Below are positions 1 through 9,628 of a stretch of 64,000 bases of DNA, piece by piece. The stretch comes from Mycobacterium barrassiae (GTDB taxonomy: Bacteria; Actinomycetota; Actinomycetes; Mycobacteriales; Mycobacteriaceae): assembly GCF_025822765.1 (NCBI RefSeq), contig NZ_JACKUK010000023.1:790289-854288 (forward strand), given 5' to 3'. The first letter of the stretch is position 1. Each line of letters starts with the position of its first letter. The position numbers and the translations under genes are program-made. The notes beneath the pieces were generated by a model. That model did no database searches. It saw nothing but the letters and a program-made list of their open reading frames with translations, and had not been told where the DNA came from.

Positions 1-442
1 TATCCGTGGCGTAAATCGTCGTCCGCTCCAACAGACCCGCTTCATCCAACAGGATCGCAATCGAGTAGGCCTCTTCTCCGGTCGCACATCCCGCGATCCA
101 GATCCGTATGCGCGGGTAGGTTGCCAGCCTGGGCAACAAATCCGCTCGAATCTTGGAGAACACCAACGGATCTCGGAACATCTCGGTGACATTCACCGTC
201 ATCGCCGATAGGAAAGCGGCCAACAGTTCCGGTTCGCGGAGCACCCGGCCTTGCGCTTGGGAGATGGTGCCCAACTTGTGTCGTTCGACGAACGCCACCA
301 GCCGCCGGTTCCTCGACGCATCACTGTAGTGACGGAAGTCGTAGCCGAGATAGTCGAACACGGCGTAGAAGAACGCCTCCGCCTCGATCCCAGTCAACCC
401 TCTGGATCGAGCCGCATCCGGCTTCTCGGCGTGCTTACTCAC
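1..442 (-). CDS. cheR: CheR-type protein methyltransferase, C-terminal part beyond window
   Basis: The first 147 codons are present; the gene continues past the window edge. I translated this frame by hand. A GTG start at 442 overlaps the last 8 bases of the upstream hybrid kinase gene. An all-alpha N-terminal region (about residues 15-85) precedes the start of the SAM-binding fold. Recognisable pieces are NVTEMFRDP (the CheR N-terminal/catalytic junction) and [13 protein letters not shown], the glycine-rich SAM-binding motif I of CheR. The family methylates glutamates of chemoreceptors. In mycobacteria, which lack classical chemotaxis, CheR-like proteins occur with hybrid kinases, so a role in a kinase-linked sensory complex is inferred from the tight overlap. 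The family call is firm; the substrate is unknown. Confidence 0.88.
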   Translation of the reverse strand, partial: MSKHAEKPDAARSRGLTGIEAEAFFYAVFDYLGYDFRHYSDASRNRRLVAFVERHKLGTISQAQGRVLREPELLAAFLSAMTVNVTEMFRDPLVFSKIRADLLPRLATYPRIRIWIAGCATGEEAYSIAILLDEAGLLERTTIYATD

Positions 443-3400
443 TGGCTCTTGAGTTTTCCTGCTGCCCCCGCGGCCGGCCGGCGAGCCACACCCGGAGCAC
501 CGACGTGAGTTGATCCATGTCGACGGGTTTGGTGACGTAGTCCGAAGCTCCTGCGTCCAAGCACTTCTGACGGTCACCCTTCATCGCCTTGGCGGTGAGT
601 GCGACGATCGGAAGATCCTGCCAGCGGTCCTCGGCCCGGATCCGGCGCATCGCTTCGTAACCGTCCATGACGGGCATCATGACGTCCATCAGCACCAATC
701 CGACCTCTGGGTGGGCGGCCAGGCTGTCGAGCCCTTCCTGCCCGTTGCGCGCGGGTATCACGGTGATCCCGTAGCGTTTCAACGCGCTACCGAGCGAGAA
801 CACATTCCGTACGTCGTCATCGACAAGTAGGACGGTGCTGCCCTGGAGGGATTCGTCGATGCGCCTGGTGTTGGAGAGGATTTCGCGCGCCGAGTAGGGC
901 ATGTCGTTGGCCACGCGGTGCAGAAACAGTGCGGTCTCGTCCAGTAGTCGTTCCGGCGACCTAGCGTTCTTCAACACGATGGCCGACGCCAACGCTTCGA
1001 GGCGCTCGGTTTCCGCCGACGTCAACTCGCGGCCGGTGTGCACTATCACGGGCAGACTCTTCTGCTTGAGCTTGTCCTTGATCCGTTCGATGAGGTCGAT
1101 GCCGTCGATGTCGGGCAATCCGAGATCGAGAACCAGGCAGTCGTAGGCGGTCGGCCCAGCCAGTTCGGCCAGGACTTGCTGACCCGTGCCGACGCAGGTG
1201 ATCGCGATATCGTCGCTCTCGATCAATTGTTGGACGACAGCGCGCTGATTCGCGTCGTCCTCGGCGACAAGCACGTGTCGCGGACCAGGTTTCAGGAAAT
1301 CGGCGACGGCGGCGAACATCGACCGCAGCTCCGACACGTCGCTCGGCTTCTGCAACGTCTGGATGGCGCCCATGCGGCGGCCACGTCCGTCGTCGTCGGC
1401 CCCGGAAACGACATTGACCGGGATGTGGCGGGTGGCGAGATCGTGCTTGAGGACGTCCAGAACCACCCAGCCGGCCATATCGGGCAGCCCGATGTCCAAG
1501 GTGATCGCCGCCGGCTGCCGTTGTTTCGCCAATGCCAACGCTTTTCGGCCGCTGGCGGTGGTGACGAAGTCGAAGCCTGCCTCCGTCGCCAGGTCAGCCA
1601 ACAAACCGGCGAAGGTCGGATCGTCCTCCACGATCAGCAGAACCGGTTTCGCGCCTGCCGGCCAGATGATGTCCGAGATGTCCACGTCTTCGAAGCGGGT
1701 GCCGGCACCGTTTCCACCGCTGTCCGGCGAGACGGGGCCGGGGGCGGCCTCCAGGGCCGACGCCACGGACGCCTCACCATTCGATGGCAAGGTCGCCGCA
1801 CCGTGGGAAACCGCCGGACTGTGCGGAACAGCGGAGTGGTCCCCGTCGCCGAGCGCATGCGCCTCGACCGGCAGATAGCAGGTGAATGTCGATCCCTGAC
1901 CCAAGGCGCTGCGCAGCGTTATCTCGCCCCCGAGATTGCGAGCCAGTTCCCGGCTGATCGCCAGCCCCAGACCGGTCCCCCCGTACTGCTTCGCGGTGCC
2001 ACGGCCGGCCTGCTGGAACGACTCGAAGATCAGATTGTGGTCTTTCTCGTCGATGCCGATTCCGGTGTCCACGACGGCCAGGCTCAGATAGCCATCGCCC
2101 GGGTTGCCTTCCATGTCGCGCGCACCGGACAGCTCGACCGTCACCGAGCCCTCGTCGGTGAACTTGATCGCGTTGGCCACCAGATTCTTCGCGATCTGCT
2201 TGACCCGCGTGTAGTCACTTGTGATTTCGCGTGGCGCCCGTCCCAGATGATCTCGGTCGTTCAGCACGACGCTGAACGCCACGCCCTTGCTTTCGGCGAC
2301 CGGACGGAAATTGCGGTCGAGGAAGCCGACCAACTCCGCCAGATCGATCGGTTCGATCTCCAGGTGTATCGAACCGGATTCGACCTTGGCCAGGTCCAGC
2401 ACCTCGTCGATGAGGTTGAGTAGGTCCTTGCCGGAGTGTTGAATCGTTTCGGCGAACTCCTGCTGCTTTTCGGTGAGCGGCTCGTCGGAATCGGCAAGGA
2501 GGCTTGCCAGGATCAGGATGCTGTTCAGCGGGGTGCGTAGCTCGTGCGACATGTTCGCCAGGAACTCCGACTTGTACCGCGACGAGACAGCCAGCTCTTC
2601 GGCCTTGGCTTCCAGAGTCTGACTGAGACGATGAAGTTCGTCGTTCTTCTGCTCCAAGGTATGCGCCTGGGCTTCGAGCCGCTCCGAACCGGCCCTCAGC
2701 TCTTCCTGCTGTGAGCGGAGTTCCTCGGTCGTCTCCTCCAGTTCGGCATTCTGCGCCGACAGCTGATCTTCGCGTTGAATCAGCTGCTCGTTCGCCGTGC
2801 GCAGCTCCTCCTCCTGAGCCTGCAGCTCTTCCGTCTGAGCCTGCGATATCTTCAGCAGTTCCCGTGTCTTCTCCGCGGACTCGATCGCACTGATCGCCAC
2901 GCCCGCACCGAGTGCGATGCTCTCCAAGAGTTCAATGTCATCGTCGGAGAACAACCGGAATGCGGCGAATTCCATCACGCCAAGCACCTCGGACTCGAAG
3001 CTGATCGGGATCAATATCAACGACATGGACTCGGCCTTGCCCAATCCCGAGACGATCTCGACGTAGTCACCGGGGGCCCCGATCACCTCGATCCTGTTGC
3101 CTTCCAGGGCACATTGGCCGACCAGGCCGTCCCCCAGCCCGAACGATGTGGGTAGGTCCTCTCGTTGGTGGAACGCGTACGACGCGGTGAGGGCGAAGTG
3201 GGTGTCATCGGCTGGCTCGCGGAGGTAGAGCGCTCCGTGTTTGGCGTCGAGAGCCTGCGCTGTGCGCGATATGACAATCCCGGCCGCCGTTTCCAGGTCC
3301 GGCGCTGCCTGCACCTCGGTCATGAGGTTCGCCTGGATCTCTTTGGAACGACGCGCCTTCTCGTCCCTAGCAGCCGCGCTGGTGACGGTGCGGTGAATGT

Positions 3401-4007
3401 TGCGACTAGTGAAGAAAAGCAGCACAGCCAACGTCGCGACGATGACACTCGCCAATGTCCAGAGCAACGCACGGGTGGTCTGAATCGCCTGCCGCACTCG
3501 CTGACTCGCGACGTCGACCGACTCGGCCGTTTCCTGCTCGATTTGTTCCAATTGCTGTTCGAGCTGTGCCACCTGGGAGTTGAGGTCTCCCGCGGAAGCC
3601 GCGGCATCCCCCGTCGTCCGGAAGTTCTGCATGCCGGAGCGGTAGTCGGACTGAAAGGTGGCCCAGGTGGACAGCGCCTGCTGATATTGGATCCGCTGGG
3701 CGCTGTCGCTGTCGTCTGCTGCGGCTGCTCGCAGCTGGTCCTGGATGGACTTGTCGAGTTCATCGAGCTCGGCCGCGTGTCCGGCACGTCGACTGGGGTC
3801 GTCGAACAGGAATTGGTAGTACGTGGTCAGCAGTGTCTCGAGGTCGCGCTGAATCTCCATGACGCCGAGCTGTTCGAGGCGCACTGCGCTGCGCGCCTCG
3901 AAAAGGTTGTTGATCCGATTGGTCTGAATCGTGTAAAGGGTGTTACCCAAAATGACTGCGAGTATTGCGGTTCCGCACAGTACCGCCAATCTGGTCGCAA
4001 GCGTCAT
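435..4007 (-). CDS. Membrane-bound hybrid histidine kinase with GAF and three receiver domains
   Basis: 1190 residues. Domain order: TM helix 7-25; extracytoplasmic four-helix region 30-180 (CHASE3-like, inferred from length and helical pattern); second TM 181-199; GAF about 225-375; long coiled coil 380-475 rich in Glu/Gln; HisKA with phospho-acceptor H488 in [12 protein letters not shown]; HATPase with N box around 608-617 (LVANAIKFT), G1 DTGIGI (647-652) and G2 [10 protein letters not shown] (676-685). Three receivers follow, with acceptor aspartates D838, D961 and D1108. All catalytic residues look intact. An ATG start with AGGGTGAT just upstream lies 6 bases after the GGDEF-EAL gene, so the three signalling genes appear co-transcribed. 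The three receivers suggest a branched phosphorelay or a scaffold. The ligand cannot be read from sequence. Confidence 0.93.
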   Translation of the reverse strand: MTLATRLAVLCGTAILAVILGNTLYTIQTNRINNLFEARSAVRLEQLGVMEIQRDLETLLTTYYQFLFDDPSRRAGHAAELDELDKSIQDQLRAAAADDSDSAQRIQYQQALSTWATFQSDYRSGMQNFRTTGDAAASAGDLNSQVAQLEQQLEQIEQETAESVDVASQRVRQAIQTTRALLWTLASVIVATLAVLLFFTSRNIHRTVTSAAARDEKARRSKEIQANLMTEVQAAPDLETAAGIVISRTAQALDAKHGALYLREPADDTHFALTASYAFHQREDLPTSFGLGDGLVGQCALEGNRIEVIGAPGDYVEIVSGLGKAESMSLILIPISFESEVLGVMEFAAFRLFSDDDIELLESIALGAGVAISAIESAEKTRELLKISQAQTEELQAQEEELRTANEQLIQREDQLSAQNAELEETTEELRSQQEELRAGSERLEAQAHTLEQKNDELHRLSQTLEAKAEELAVSSRYKSEFLANMSHELRTPLNSILILASLLADSDEPLTEKQQEFAETIQHSGKDLLNLIDEVLDLAKVESGSIHLEIEPIDLAELVGFLDRNFRPVAESKGVAFSVVLNDRDHLGRAPREITSDYTRVKQIAKNLVANAIKFTDEGSVTVELSGARDMEGNPGDGYLSLAVVDTGIGIDEKDHNLIFESFQQAGRGTAKQYGGTGLGLAISRELARNLGGEITLRSALGQGSTFTCYLPVEAHALGDGDHSAVPHSPAVSHGAATLPSNGEASVASALEAAPGPVSPDSGGNGAGTRFEDVDISDIIWPAGAKPVLLIVEDDPTFAGLLADLATEAGFDFVTTASGRKALALAKQRQPAAITLDIGLPDMAGWVVLDVLKHDLATRHIPVNVVSGADDDGRGRRMGAIQTLQKPSDVSELRSMFAAVADFLKPGPRHVLVAEDDANQRAVVQQLIESDDIAITCVGTGQQVLAELAGPTAYDCLVLDLGLPDIDGIDLIERIKDKLKQKSLPVIVHTGRELTSAETERLEALASAIVLKNARSPERLLDETALFLHRVANDMPYSAREILSNTRRIDESLQGSTVLLVDDDVRNVFSLGSALKRYGITVIPARNGQEGLDSLAAHPEVGLVLMDVMMPVMDGYEAMRRIRAEDRWQDLPIVALTAKAMKGDRQKCLDAGASDYVTKPVDMDQLTSVLRVWLAGRPRGQQENSRASE

Positions 4008-4013
4008 ATCACC

Positions 4014-6632
4014 CTAGCTTTCGCCCGTGACTCGATTGGCCTGCGCCGCACGCCAGCTCCCCACCGCATCGGCGAGATCCGTCGCCTCGATCGGCCGGGC
4101 GTGCCAGAATCCCTGCTGCAGAACACATCCTGCCTCGGTGAGCCAGGCGGCCTGTTCGGCCTTCTCGACGCCTTCGGCGATCAGATCGATCTCCATACAC
4201 GCTGCGACGGCGATCTGACCCCGGACCAGGCGCTGCGCGCGATCGCTTTCGTGAACGTCCTCGACCAACGAGCGATCGATCTTCAACCAGTTGGCGGGAA
4301 TGTGTTTCAACGTGGTCATGCTCGCGTGGTCGACACCGAAATCGTCTAGGGCCAGACTGAACCCGAGTTCGCGGGCGCGATGCAGATCGGCATACGCGGG
4401 CGAGGGATCTTTGGTGAACGCACGCTCGGTGAGTTCCAGACAGATGAGTTCGGGCGCTATCCCCTTGTCGCGGTGAGACCCGATCAGGTGACTGAGGAAT
4501 TGTTTGTCAAGCACCTGGGCGGGCGACAGATTCACATGCAGCTTCAGGTCGTTGCGGCCAAGCGCCACATAGTCTTCGAAGCTTCGTGTCACGGTCCACC
4601 GACCGAGCGATCCGGCCTGCCCGGATGCCTCTGCCAACGCGATGATCTCGCTCGCCGGCACCTCGTCATCGGGTACATCACAGTCGTCGGGAACCCGCCA
4701 GCGCACCAGCGCTTCCAGCCCGAACAGTTCACCGGTGACCGCGTTGACGATCGGCTGGTAAACCATGCGAAGCTCCGAGCGCGCGATGGCGTCGGACAGC
4801 TTCGCGCGCAGATGGGCGTTTCCCCGCCGCCGCGACCCCATCGACTCGGTGTACAACACACACTCGTCGAGCCGATTCTTCTTCGCCTCGAACATCGCAA
4901 TATCCGCCTGAGTCAGCAACTCCTGCGGTGTGTGAGCGCTCGCGCCCAGAACGGAAATGCCCATGCTGAGAGAGGGTTGAACGGTCGCGTTCTCACACTG
5001 CACCGGTCGCGACTGCACCTGCTCCAGAATGCGATTTCCACCGGCCACCGCAGCGCTGGCGGACTCCACGTGTTCGAACAGGATGATGAACTCGTCGCCG
5101 CCTACACGGCAGACCAGGGTGTCGGCCCGTACCGCCGAGCGCAGCCGGTCTGCCACTTCGACGAGCAGTTCGTCCCCGGTTTCGTGGCCGTAGGTGTCGT
5201 TGATGCCCTTGAACTTGTTGAAGTCCATGTACAGCAGCGCCGCCAGTTCTCCGTCCTGCTGGCGGGACAGCTCGTCAAGCCGCTCGGTCAGCTGTCTCCG
5301 GTTGGGAAGGTCGGTCAACGGATCGTGACTCGCGAGATGGCTGATCACCGACTGCGCCTGCTTGATCTCCGTCAGGTCGTGGACCACCGCGGCGACGCTG
5401 AGATCGACCGAGTCGTCGATCGGTGACAACGTGATCAGAACGTCGACCTGGCGGTCGCCGTTCGCGGCAATCGTGGTTTCCAGTGAGCTCTGCCGGCGCG
5501 TCGAAAGAGCGACGTTCAATTGCTCCCGCAGCCGGTCCCGGTGACCGTCAACGGCAAGCTCCACGATGGATCGGCCGACCAACGTGTCGCAGTCCTGACT
5601 GAACAGCGCTTCGGCGGCCTTGTTGCAACTGCGAATTTCGCCCGCACCATCGACGGCGAGGATTGCGTCACCGGTGCCCTGCATCACGGCGGCATACTCG
5701 GCCTGGACCCGGAACAGGGTTGCGTTCGAAATCGACAATGCCGCTACCACTGCTACTGCGCGGAACAGTGCGACCTCGGTGTCGGTGAACGGCTCACCAT
5801 CGGGTCGGCCGACGCACAGGGTGCCGACGAGCTCGCCCCGCGCCGTCAACTCCTCGACCAAGACGAGTTGATCCGTCGGGCTTGGCTTCCGGTCGGTGAC
5901 CTTCTGAGCAAGCCACTCGTGCGGCCGCTCGCACTTTCGAAGCGACTCCGGGCGCGCGAACGAATCGTCCCAACCGTCCCCGGAATCCGGCAGGCGCAGC
6001 AGGCAATCGCCCCTGATCAACTGGCCCAACTCGGTGACGATTGTCTTTTTCAGGGAGGCCAGATCGACGGTCTGTTCGGCGAACAGATTGGCCAGCCTCG
6101 CCCGTGCGCGCGCGGGGGCCAACTCCTCACGGTGCCGAATTTCAGCGGCGCGGGCCGCCTGCAGTTGCTCCTCGTGAAGCTCGGCGGCCTCGCGGTGGAG
6201 CCGGGCGAATGACCGATCCAGCTCCAGCAACGCCTTGACCTTCGCGTACAACACCGCCCGGGAGACGGGTTTGACGAGGAAGTCGACCGCGCCCAGGTCA
6301 TAGCCTCGGTCCAGATCGCCGGCATCGGCCTGACCGGTCAGGAAGATGATCGGTGTCGACGCCAGTTCCTCGACGTCTCTGATCAATTGCGCGGTCTCAA
6401 ATCCGTCCATTCCGGGCATGTTGACATCGAGAACGATCACCGCCACCTTGCGCTGGAGCAGCACGGTGAGCGCCTCTTCCCCGGAGCCTGCCTGGACGAC
6501 CTCACACTTCAGCGGGGTGAGCACCGTCCACAGCACATCGCGCAGCCGGGCGTCGTCATCGACGACCAGGACGGTCTGCATGCTGTCGACCGGGGTGGGC
6601 TTCGGCGCGGAGCTATCGGTCAGCGTGGACAT
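4014..6632 (-). CDS. Response regulator with GAF, PAS, GGDEF and EAL domains (cyclic-di-GMP turnover)
   Basis: 872 residues from the ATG at 6632, chosen because GGGAGG lies 8 bases upstream; an open frame extends 61 codons further but lacks coding character. Receiver 18-135 with phospho-acceptor D69 (VLDVNMPGMDG) and K121; helical linker 140-185; GAF 185-305; PAS 312-425; GGDEF domain 435-600 with GGDEF intact at 511-515; EAL domain 605-865 with EAL at 640-642 and the LDDFG and LKIDRS motifs present. Both enzymatic halves therefore keep their signature residues, so the protein could make and break c-di-GMP, switched by phosphorylation. The usual RxxD inhibitory site six residues before GGDEF is not present in register (RAD is seen one residue off). 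It is probably fed by the adjacent hybrid kinase. Confidence 0.92.
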   Translation of the reverse strand: MSTLTDSSAPKPTPVDSMQTVLVVDDDARLRDVLWTVLTPLKCEVVQAGSGEEALTVLLQRKVAVIVLDVNMPGMDGFETAQLIRDVEELASTPIIFLTGQADAGDLDRGYDLGAVDFLVKPVSRAVLYAKVKALLELDRSFARLHREAAELHEEQLQAARAAEIRHREELAPARARARLANLFAEQTVDLASLKKTIVTELGQLIRGDCLLRLPDSGDGWDDSFARPESLRKCERPHEWLAQKVTDRKPSPTDQLVLVEELTARGELVGTLCVGRPDGEPFTDTEVALFRAVAVVAALSISNATLFRVQAEYAAVMQGTGDAILAVDGAGEIRSCNKAAEALFSQDCDTLVGRSIVELAVDGHRDRLREQLNVALSTRRQSSLETTIAANGDRQVDVLITLSPIDDSVDLSVAAVVHDLTEIKQAQSVISHLASHDPLTDLPNRRQLTERLDELSRQQDGELAALLYMDFNKFKGINDTYGHETGDELLVEVADRLRSAVRADTLVCRVGGDEFIILFEHVESASAAVAGGNRILEQVQSRPVQCENATVQPSLSMGISVLGASAHTPQELLTQADIAMFEAKKNRLDECVLYTESMGSRRRGNAHLRAKLSDAIARSELRMVYQPIVNAVTGELFGLEALVRWRVPDDCDVPDDEVPASEIIALAEASGQAGSLGRWTVTRSFEDYVALGRNDLKLHVNLSPAQVLDKQFLSHLIGSHRDKGIAPELICLELTERAFTKDPSPAYADLHRARELGFSLALDDFGVDHASMTTLKHIPANWLKIDRSLVEDVHESDRAQRLVRGQIAVAACMEIDLIAEGVEKAEQAAWLTEAGCVLQQGFWHARPIEATDLADAVGSWRAAQANRVTGES

Positions 6633-6832
6633 GGTGCACACCTCCCCGGGCAGCCACGGGGCGCGCACGGCAGCTTCTGTCCGCGCAGGTCTCGGTGAGA
6701 CATCTAGCCCCCTTCGACCAGCCCAAAGACAGATTTCGACCACAATAGTTCGGTTGGCCCGGGAAGGGACCGAAGCGGACGGAACGACACGAATTCGCAA
6801 GTTTCGCCGAACCACCAGGTAGACAGGACTCG

Positions 6833-7612
6833 ATGGCTAGCAACATCCCGAGCACCACCCCTGGCAATGATGTGGACCAGCGGCTGCGCCCACAGCCGTC
6901 CGCCGGCTATGTCTATCGCACCTCCTGGGCGGTGCCGACCGGCGATATCGGCGACCAGCTGCAGCTGCGCCTTGACGGGGTTGCCCGCTATATCCAGGAG
7001 GTCGGCGCCGAAAATCTGCTCGATGCCGGCGAGGCCGAGGCGCACCCGCACTGGCTGGTCCAGCGCACCGTGGTCGATGTCATCGAGCCGATCGAGTGGC
7101 CCAACGAGGTGTCGTTCAGCCGCTGGTGCTCAGCATTGTCGACGCGCTGGTGCACGATGCGCGTCGATCTGGTTGGCAGCGAGGGCGGTCGCATCGAGAC
7201 CGAAGGTTTCTGGATCGCGATCAACGAACGCACCCTGACACCCCAGCGGGTGTCCGACAGTCTCATCGACAAGTTCGCCAGCACCGCAGACGAGCACCGC
7301 CTCAAATGGCGGCCGTGGTTGACCAACCTCGACGAGGCCGACGTCGTTAGACCATTCGCGTTGCGTCGCACCGATATCGACGTTTTCGAGCACGTCACCA
7401 ACACCGCCTATTGGCATGCCGTCCACGAAGTGATGGCCGAAGTACCCGACGTCTGCCGCGCGCCGTATCGCGCGGTGGTCGAATATCGCCGGCCGATCCA
7501 GTACGGCGAAGACGTCACACTGCGGTGGGCCCGACGCGGCAACGACGTGAACATCGCCATCGCTGTCGGCGACGGAATCCGTGCCGCCGCATTGCTGCGC
7601 AAGCTGCCGTGA
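6833..7612 (+). CDS. Acyl-ACP thioesterase family protein (double hotdog)
   Basis: 259 residues, the expected length for the bacterial FatA/FatB-like family, which releases free fatty acids from acyl carrier protein. Two hotdog repeats are visible: 1 at about 28-140 and 2 at about 155-255. Repeat 2 holds RRTDIDVFEHVTNTAYW, the counterpart of the plant motif D-L-D-M-N-x-H-V-N-N; His and the last Asn are kept but the first Asn is Phe here. The ATG follows a weak AGGA about 5 bases upstream. The gene diverges from the signalling block, with about 200 bases between starts. Its nearest relatives by memory are mycobacterial Rv2001-like proteins. Chain-length preference cannot be inferred. Confidence 0.85.
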   Translation: MASNIPSTTPGNDVDQRLRPQPSAGYVYRTSWAVPTGDIGDQLQLRLDGVARYIQEVGAENLLDAGEAEAHPHWLVQRTVVDVIEPIEWPNEVSFSRWCSALSTRWCTMRVDLVGSEGGRIETEGFWIAINERTLTPQRVSDSLIDKFASTADEHRLKWRPWLTNLDEADVVRPFALRRTDIDVFEHVTNTAYWHAVHEVMAEVPDVCRAPYRAVVEYRRPIQYGEDVTLRWARRGNDVNIAIAVGDGIRAAALLRKLP

Positions 7613-7671
7613 GCGGCTGTCGCGGGTGAAAACGCCGACAGACCAGTTGCTGCGGTGTCAAGGTAGGTCCG

Positions 7672-8043
7672 ATGTCTCGACGATTTCTCGGCGTGCCGCT
7701 CTCAGTGGCCGTGCTGGCCATCTGGCTCGCGGCCGCACCGGCGGCGGCCGGTGACGAGTGCAGCGTCATCCTGCCCGCGAGTGATCAGCTGGAGACGGTG
7801 CTCCATGCGGTCACTCCCGAAGGGACACCGTCCTATGTGGCCGGCCAGGTGCGAAAGGCGGTTTCGCCGCTGTACGGCTTGAGAAGTCCGGCGGCCATCG
7901 ATCTCCGGATCCGGTCAGACATGCTGGCGGCTCAGATCGACAACAGCGATCCCTATCGACCGGCGAGTCCAGACCTATTCGTCCGCGACCTCGCCGCCGA
8001 GAGACAACTGCTGGCCGGGGCCCGCGCATTCTGTGGACGCTAG
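7672..8043 (+). CDS. Small secreted protein of unknown function
   Basis: 123 residues. A clear Sec signal peptide (MSRR, hydrophobic stretch 7-24, AAA cleavage region near 26) is followed by a mature chain of about 97 residues with just two cysteines, one near its N-terminus (GDECS) and one at the C-terminus (FCGR), likely forming a disulfide. AAGGTAGG lies 3-10 bases before the ATG. The overall layout resembles small exported mycobacterial proteins with paired end cysteines (some are haem carriers), but I see no diagnostic motif and assign no function. It lies 59 bases after the thioesterase gene on the same strand and converges on the end of the mce operon. Confidence 0.65.
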   Translation: MSRRFLGVPLSVAVLAIWLAAAPAAAGDECSVILPASDQLETVLHAVTPEGTPSYVAGQVRKAVSPLYGLRSPAAIDLRIRSDMLAAQIDNSDPYRPASPDLFVRDLAAERQLLAGARAFCGR

Positions 8044-8056
8044 GTCCGTCGTTCGA

Positions 8057-8827
8057 CTAGCTGCCCGGACCCCAGATTCGAACCGACAGACGTTCTGCGC
8101 CAGGCCAAATGGCGTTTGCCGCCGGTGATGCGCAGAAGGCCGCCTCGGCTTGGCGGATGGTCATGCCGACCGCGTGGAGTCCGTCTTCCTGGTGGGCACG
8201 GCAGATGACGGTCAAGACCTTGCGGGTATGCGGGTCGACTTCCTGAGCTTCGATGGTCAACACCACGACAAGCGTGTACCCCGCGCCGGTCGGTAGATAG
8301 AAGGTGAGATCGCGGCTGACCAGACCGCCGCCGTTGACCACCAGATAGCCGTCCCCGCTGGGATATGCGGCCTGTCCGACCATCTGCGTACGCTCGTAAT
8401 GCCAACGGTCCCCCGGCGCGCGCCAGGTTGCGAAACGCGTATTTGGGCTGCCGTTGAACAGGTTTCGCGCGATCGGGATGATCAGCTCTTCCCGACCGTC
8501 GGCGTCGACATCCTCGAGCCCGACACCTCCAGGGCTTGACGGCTCCAACAGTTCGTCGATCGTCTGCACGACCTCTCCCGCCGGGTCGGTCACGGTGACC
8601 TTCACCGCCCGTGGCTGCGGCAAATCGGGCACAGAAAAATACGTGACGGCGAAATCTAGATCACCGGAGCGCAGGGAGCAGTCGACGTGTGGCGACGTAC
8701 CCTCCGGACTGATGATCGGGATGGCCCGCGGGCACGGCGGCAGAGTGGGCTCAGCGACGGCGGTCGGGCACGCCGTGCCGATGGTCGCCATCGCCACGAC
8801 GCCGACCAGTGCTGACAACCGCTTCAC
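8057..8827 (-). CDS. Secreted protein with a calcium-loop-like motif
   Basis: 256 residues from a GTG start. The signal peptide is about residues 1-25 (cleavage near AVA-EP). The mature part contains DVDADGREEL (around 105-114), a D-x-D-x-D-G loop like those of FG-GAP or integrin-type calcium-binding repeats, plus four dispersed cysteines. It starts 9 bases after the stop of the Mce-associated gene and is on the same strand, so it is probably the last gene of the mce transcript. No family name can be given with certainty. Confidence 0.62.
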   Translation of the reverse strand: MKRLSALVGVVAMATIGTACPTAVAEPTLPPCPRAIPIISPEGTSPHVDCSLRSGDLDFAVTYFSVPDLPQPRAVKVTVTDPAGEVVQTIDELLEPSSPGGVGLEDVDADGREELIIPIARNLFNGSPNTRFATWRAPGDRWHYERTQMVGQAAYPSGDGYLVVNGGGLVSRDLTFYLPTGAGYTLVVVLTIEAQEVDPHTRKVLTVICRAHQEDGLHAVGMTIRQAEAAFCASPAANAIWPGAERLSVRIWGPGS

Positions 8828-8836
8828 GAGGTGTGC

Positions 8837-9628
8837 CTACCGCTGCGGCGTCGGCTTGGTGGGACTCGGAGATGCGGGCGGGGGCAGTGCGGGAAGCTGT
8901 TGTTCCGCTGGGGGTTTACTGCCTGTCTCAGGCCCGATGTCGGCAACCTGCCAGGCATCGTTCACCTTGTTCACGGTGACGCGCAGCAGGATGATCGACA
9001 CCTTGGGCGTCGGGTTCTGCAGGTTACGGGTGGTCTGGTGGGCCGACACCACCACCCGATAGGAACCGTCGGGCTGAAGGATGGGATCGGTGGCCAACAC
9101 TTCACCGCTGGAGGTGACCTGCGCCTCCAGCATGACGGCCTTGAGCAGCTCGCTGGCGTTGACGTACTTGTCCTTGAGTTGCTGCGACACACCGTCTTCC
9201 ACGGCGCGGAAGAAGGCGTCCGGATCCTCGTATGTGTAGTTCAGCGACTTCAGCGCATAGTCCTTGGCGAGTTGGGCCGCTTCCTCGCGATCGGCCTGGC
9301 TCTGCCGTAGTTGCTCGAGTTGGCTGGTGGCCTGTTGGTACTTGATGAAGCCGAACACGCCCCCGCCCAGCACCACCGCGAGCAACACCGCTGCGACCCA
9401 TGGCCAGGGCCCGCTGGACCCGAGTGGCGACTTGGCGTCGCGATCGGCTGCCACCGCGGTGTCCGTTTCGGCCGTGTCATCGGCGTCGTCACGGTCTGTC
9501 GCCGTTTTCGGCGGGGACTCGTCTGAGGCCCCAGCGTCGCTAGCGTCGCCAGCATCGCTGTCGTCTCCGTCGACGGTCGAGTCGGTCATGTCAGCTTCTT
9601 TCATTGCAGTCGCTTCGCCCGGACTCAT
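8837..9628 (-). CDS. Mce-associated membrane protein
   Basis: About 263 residues. The N-terminus is acidic and low complexity (Asp/Ala rich, residues 1-70), followed by one TM helix (WPWVAAVLLAVVLGG, about 77-97) and an exported domain of about 160 residues ending in a Pro/Ser/Thr tail. This is the layout of Mce-associated membrane (Mam) proteins, which stabilise Mce complexes. I chose the ATG at 9628 because it forms an ATGA overlap with the mceF stop, as elsewhere in the operon. An ATG three codons upstream (9637) and MTDST further down are alternatives, and none has a strong ribosome binding site. Confidence 0.8.
   Translation of the reverse strand: MSPGEATAMKEADMTDSTVDGDDSDAGDASDAGASDESPPKTATDRDDADDTAETDTAVAADRDAKSPLGSSGPWPWVAAVLLAVVLGGGVFGFIKYQQATSQLEQLRQSQADREEAAQLAKDYALKSLNYTYEDPDAFFRAVEDGVSQQLKDKYVNASELLKAVMLEAQVTSSGEVLATDPILQPDGSYRVVVSAHQTTRNLQNPTPKVSIILLRVTVNKVNDAWQVADIGPETGSKPPAEQQLPALPPPASPSPTKPTPQR

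Noticed and set aside
1038-2423. 461-codon open frame on the plus strand, antisense to the hybrid kinase
   Set aside because: High-GC DNA gives long antisense open frames. The kinase frame has all catalytic motifs, and the antisense product has none and an Arg/Asp/Gly-rich composition.
7619-7650. Possible hairpin CTGTCG...CGACAG after the thioesterase gene
   Set aside because: Only a 6-base stem with a 13-base loop and no T-tract; not convincing as a terminator.
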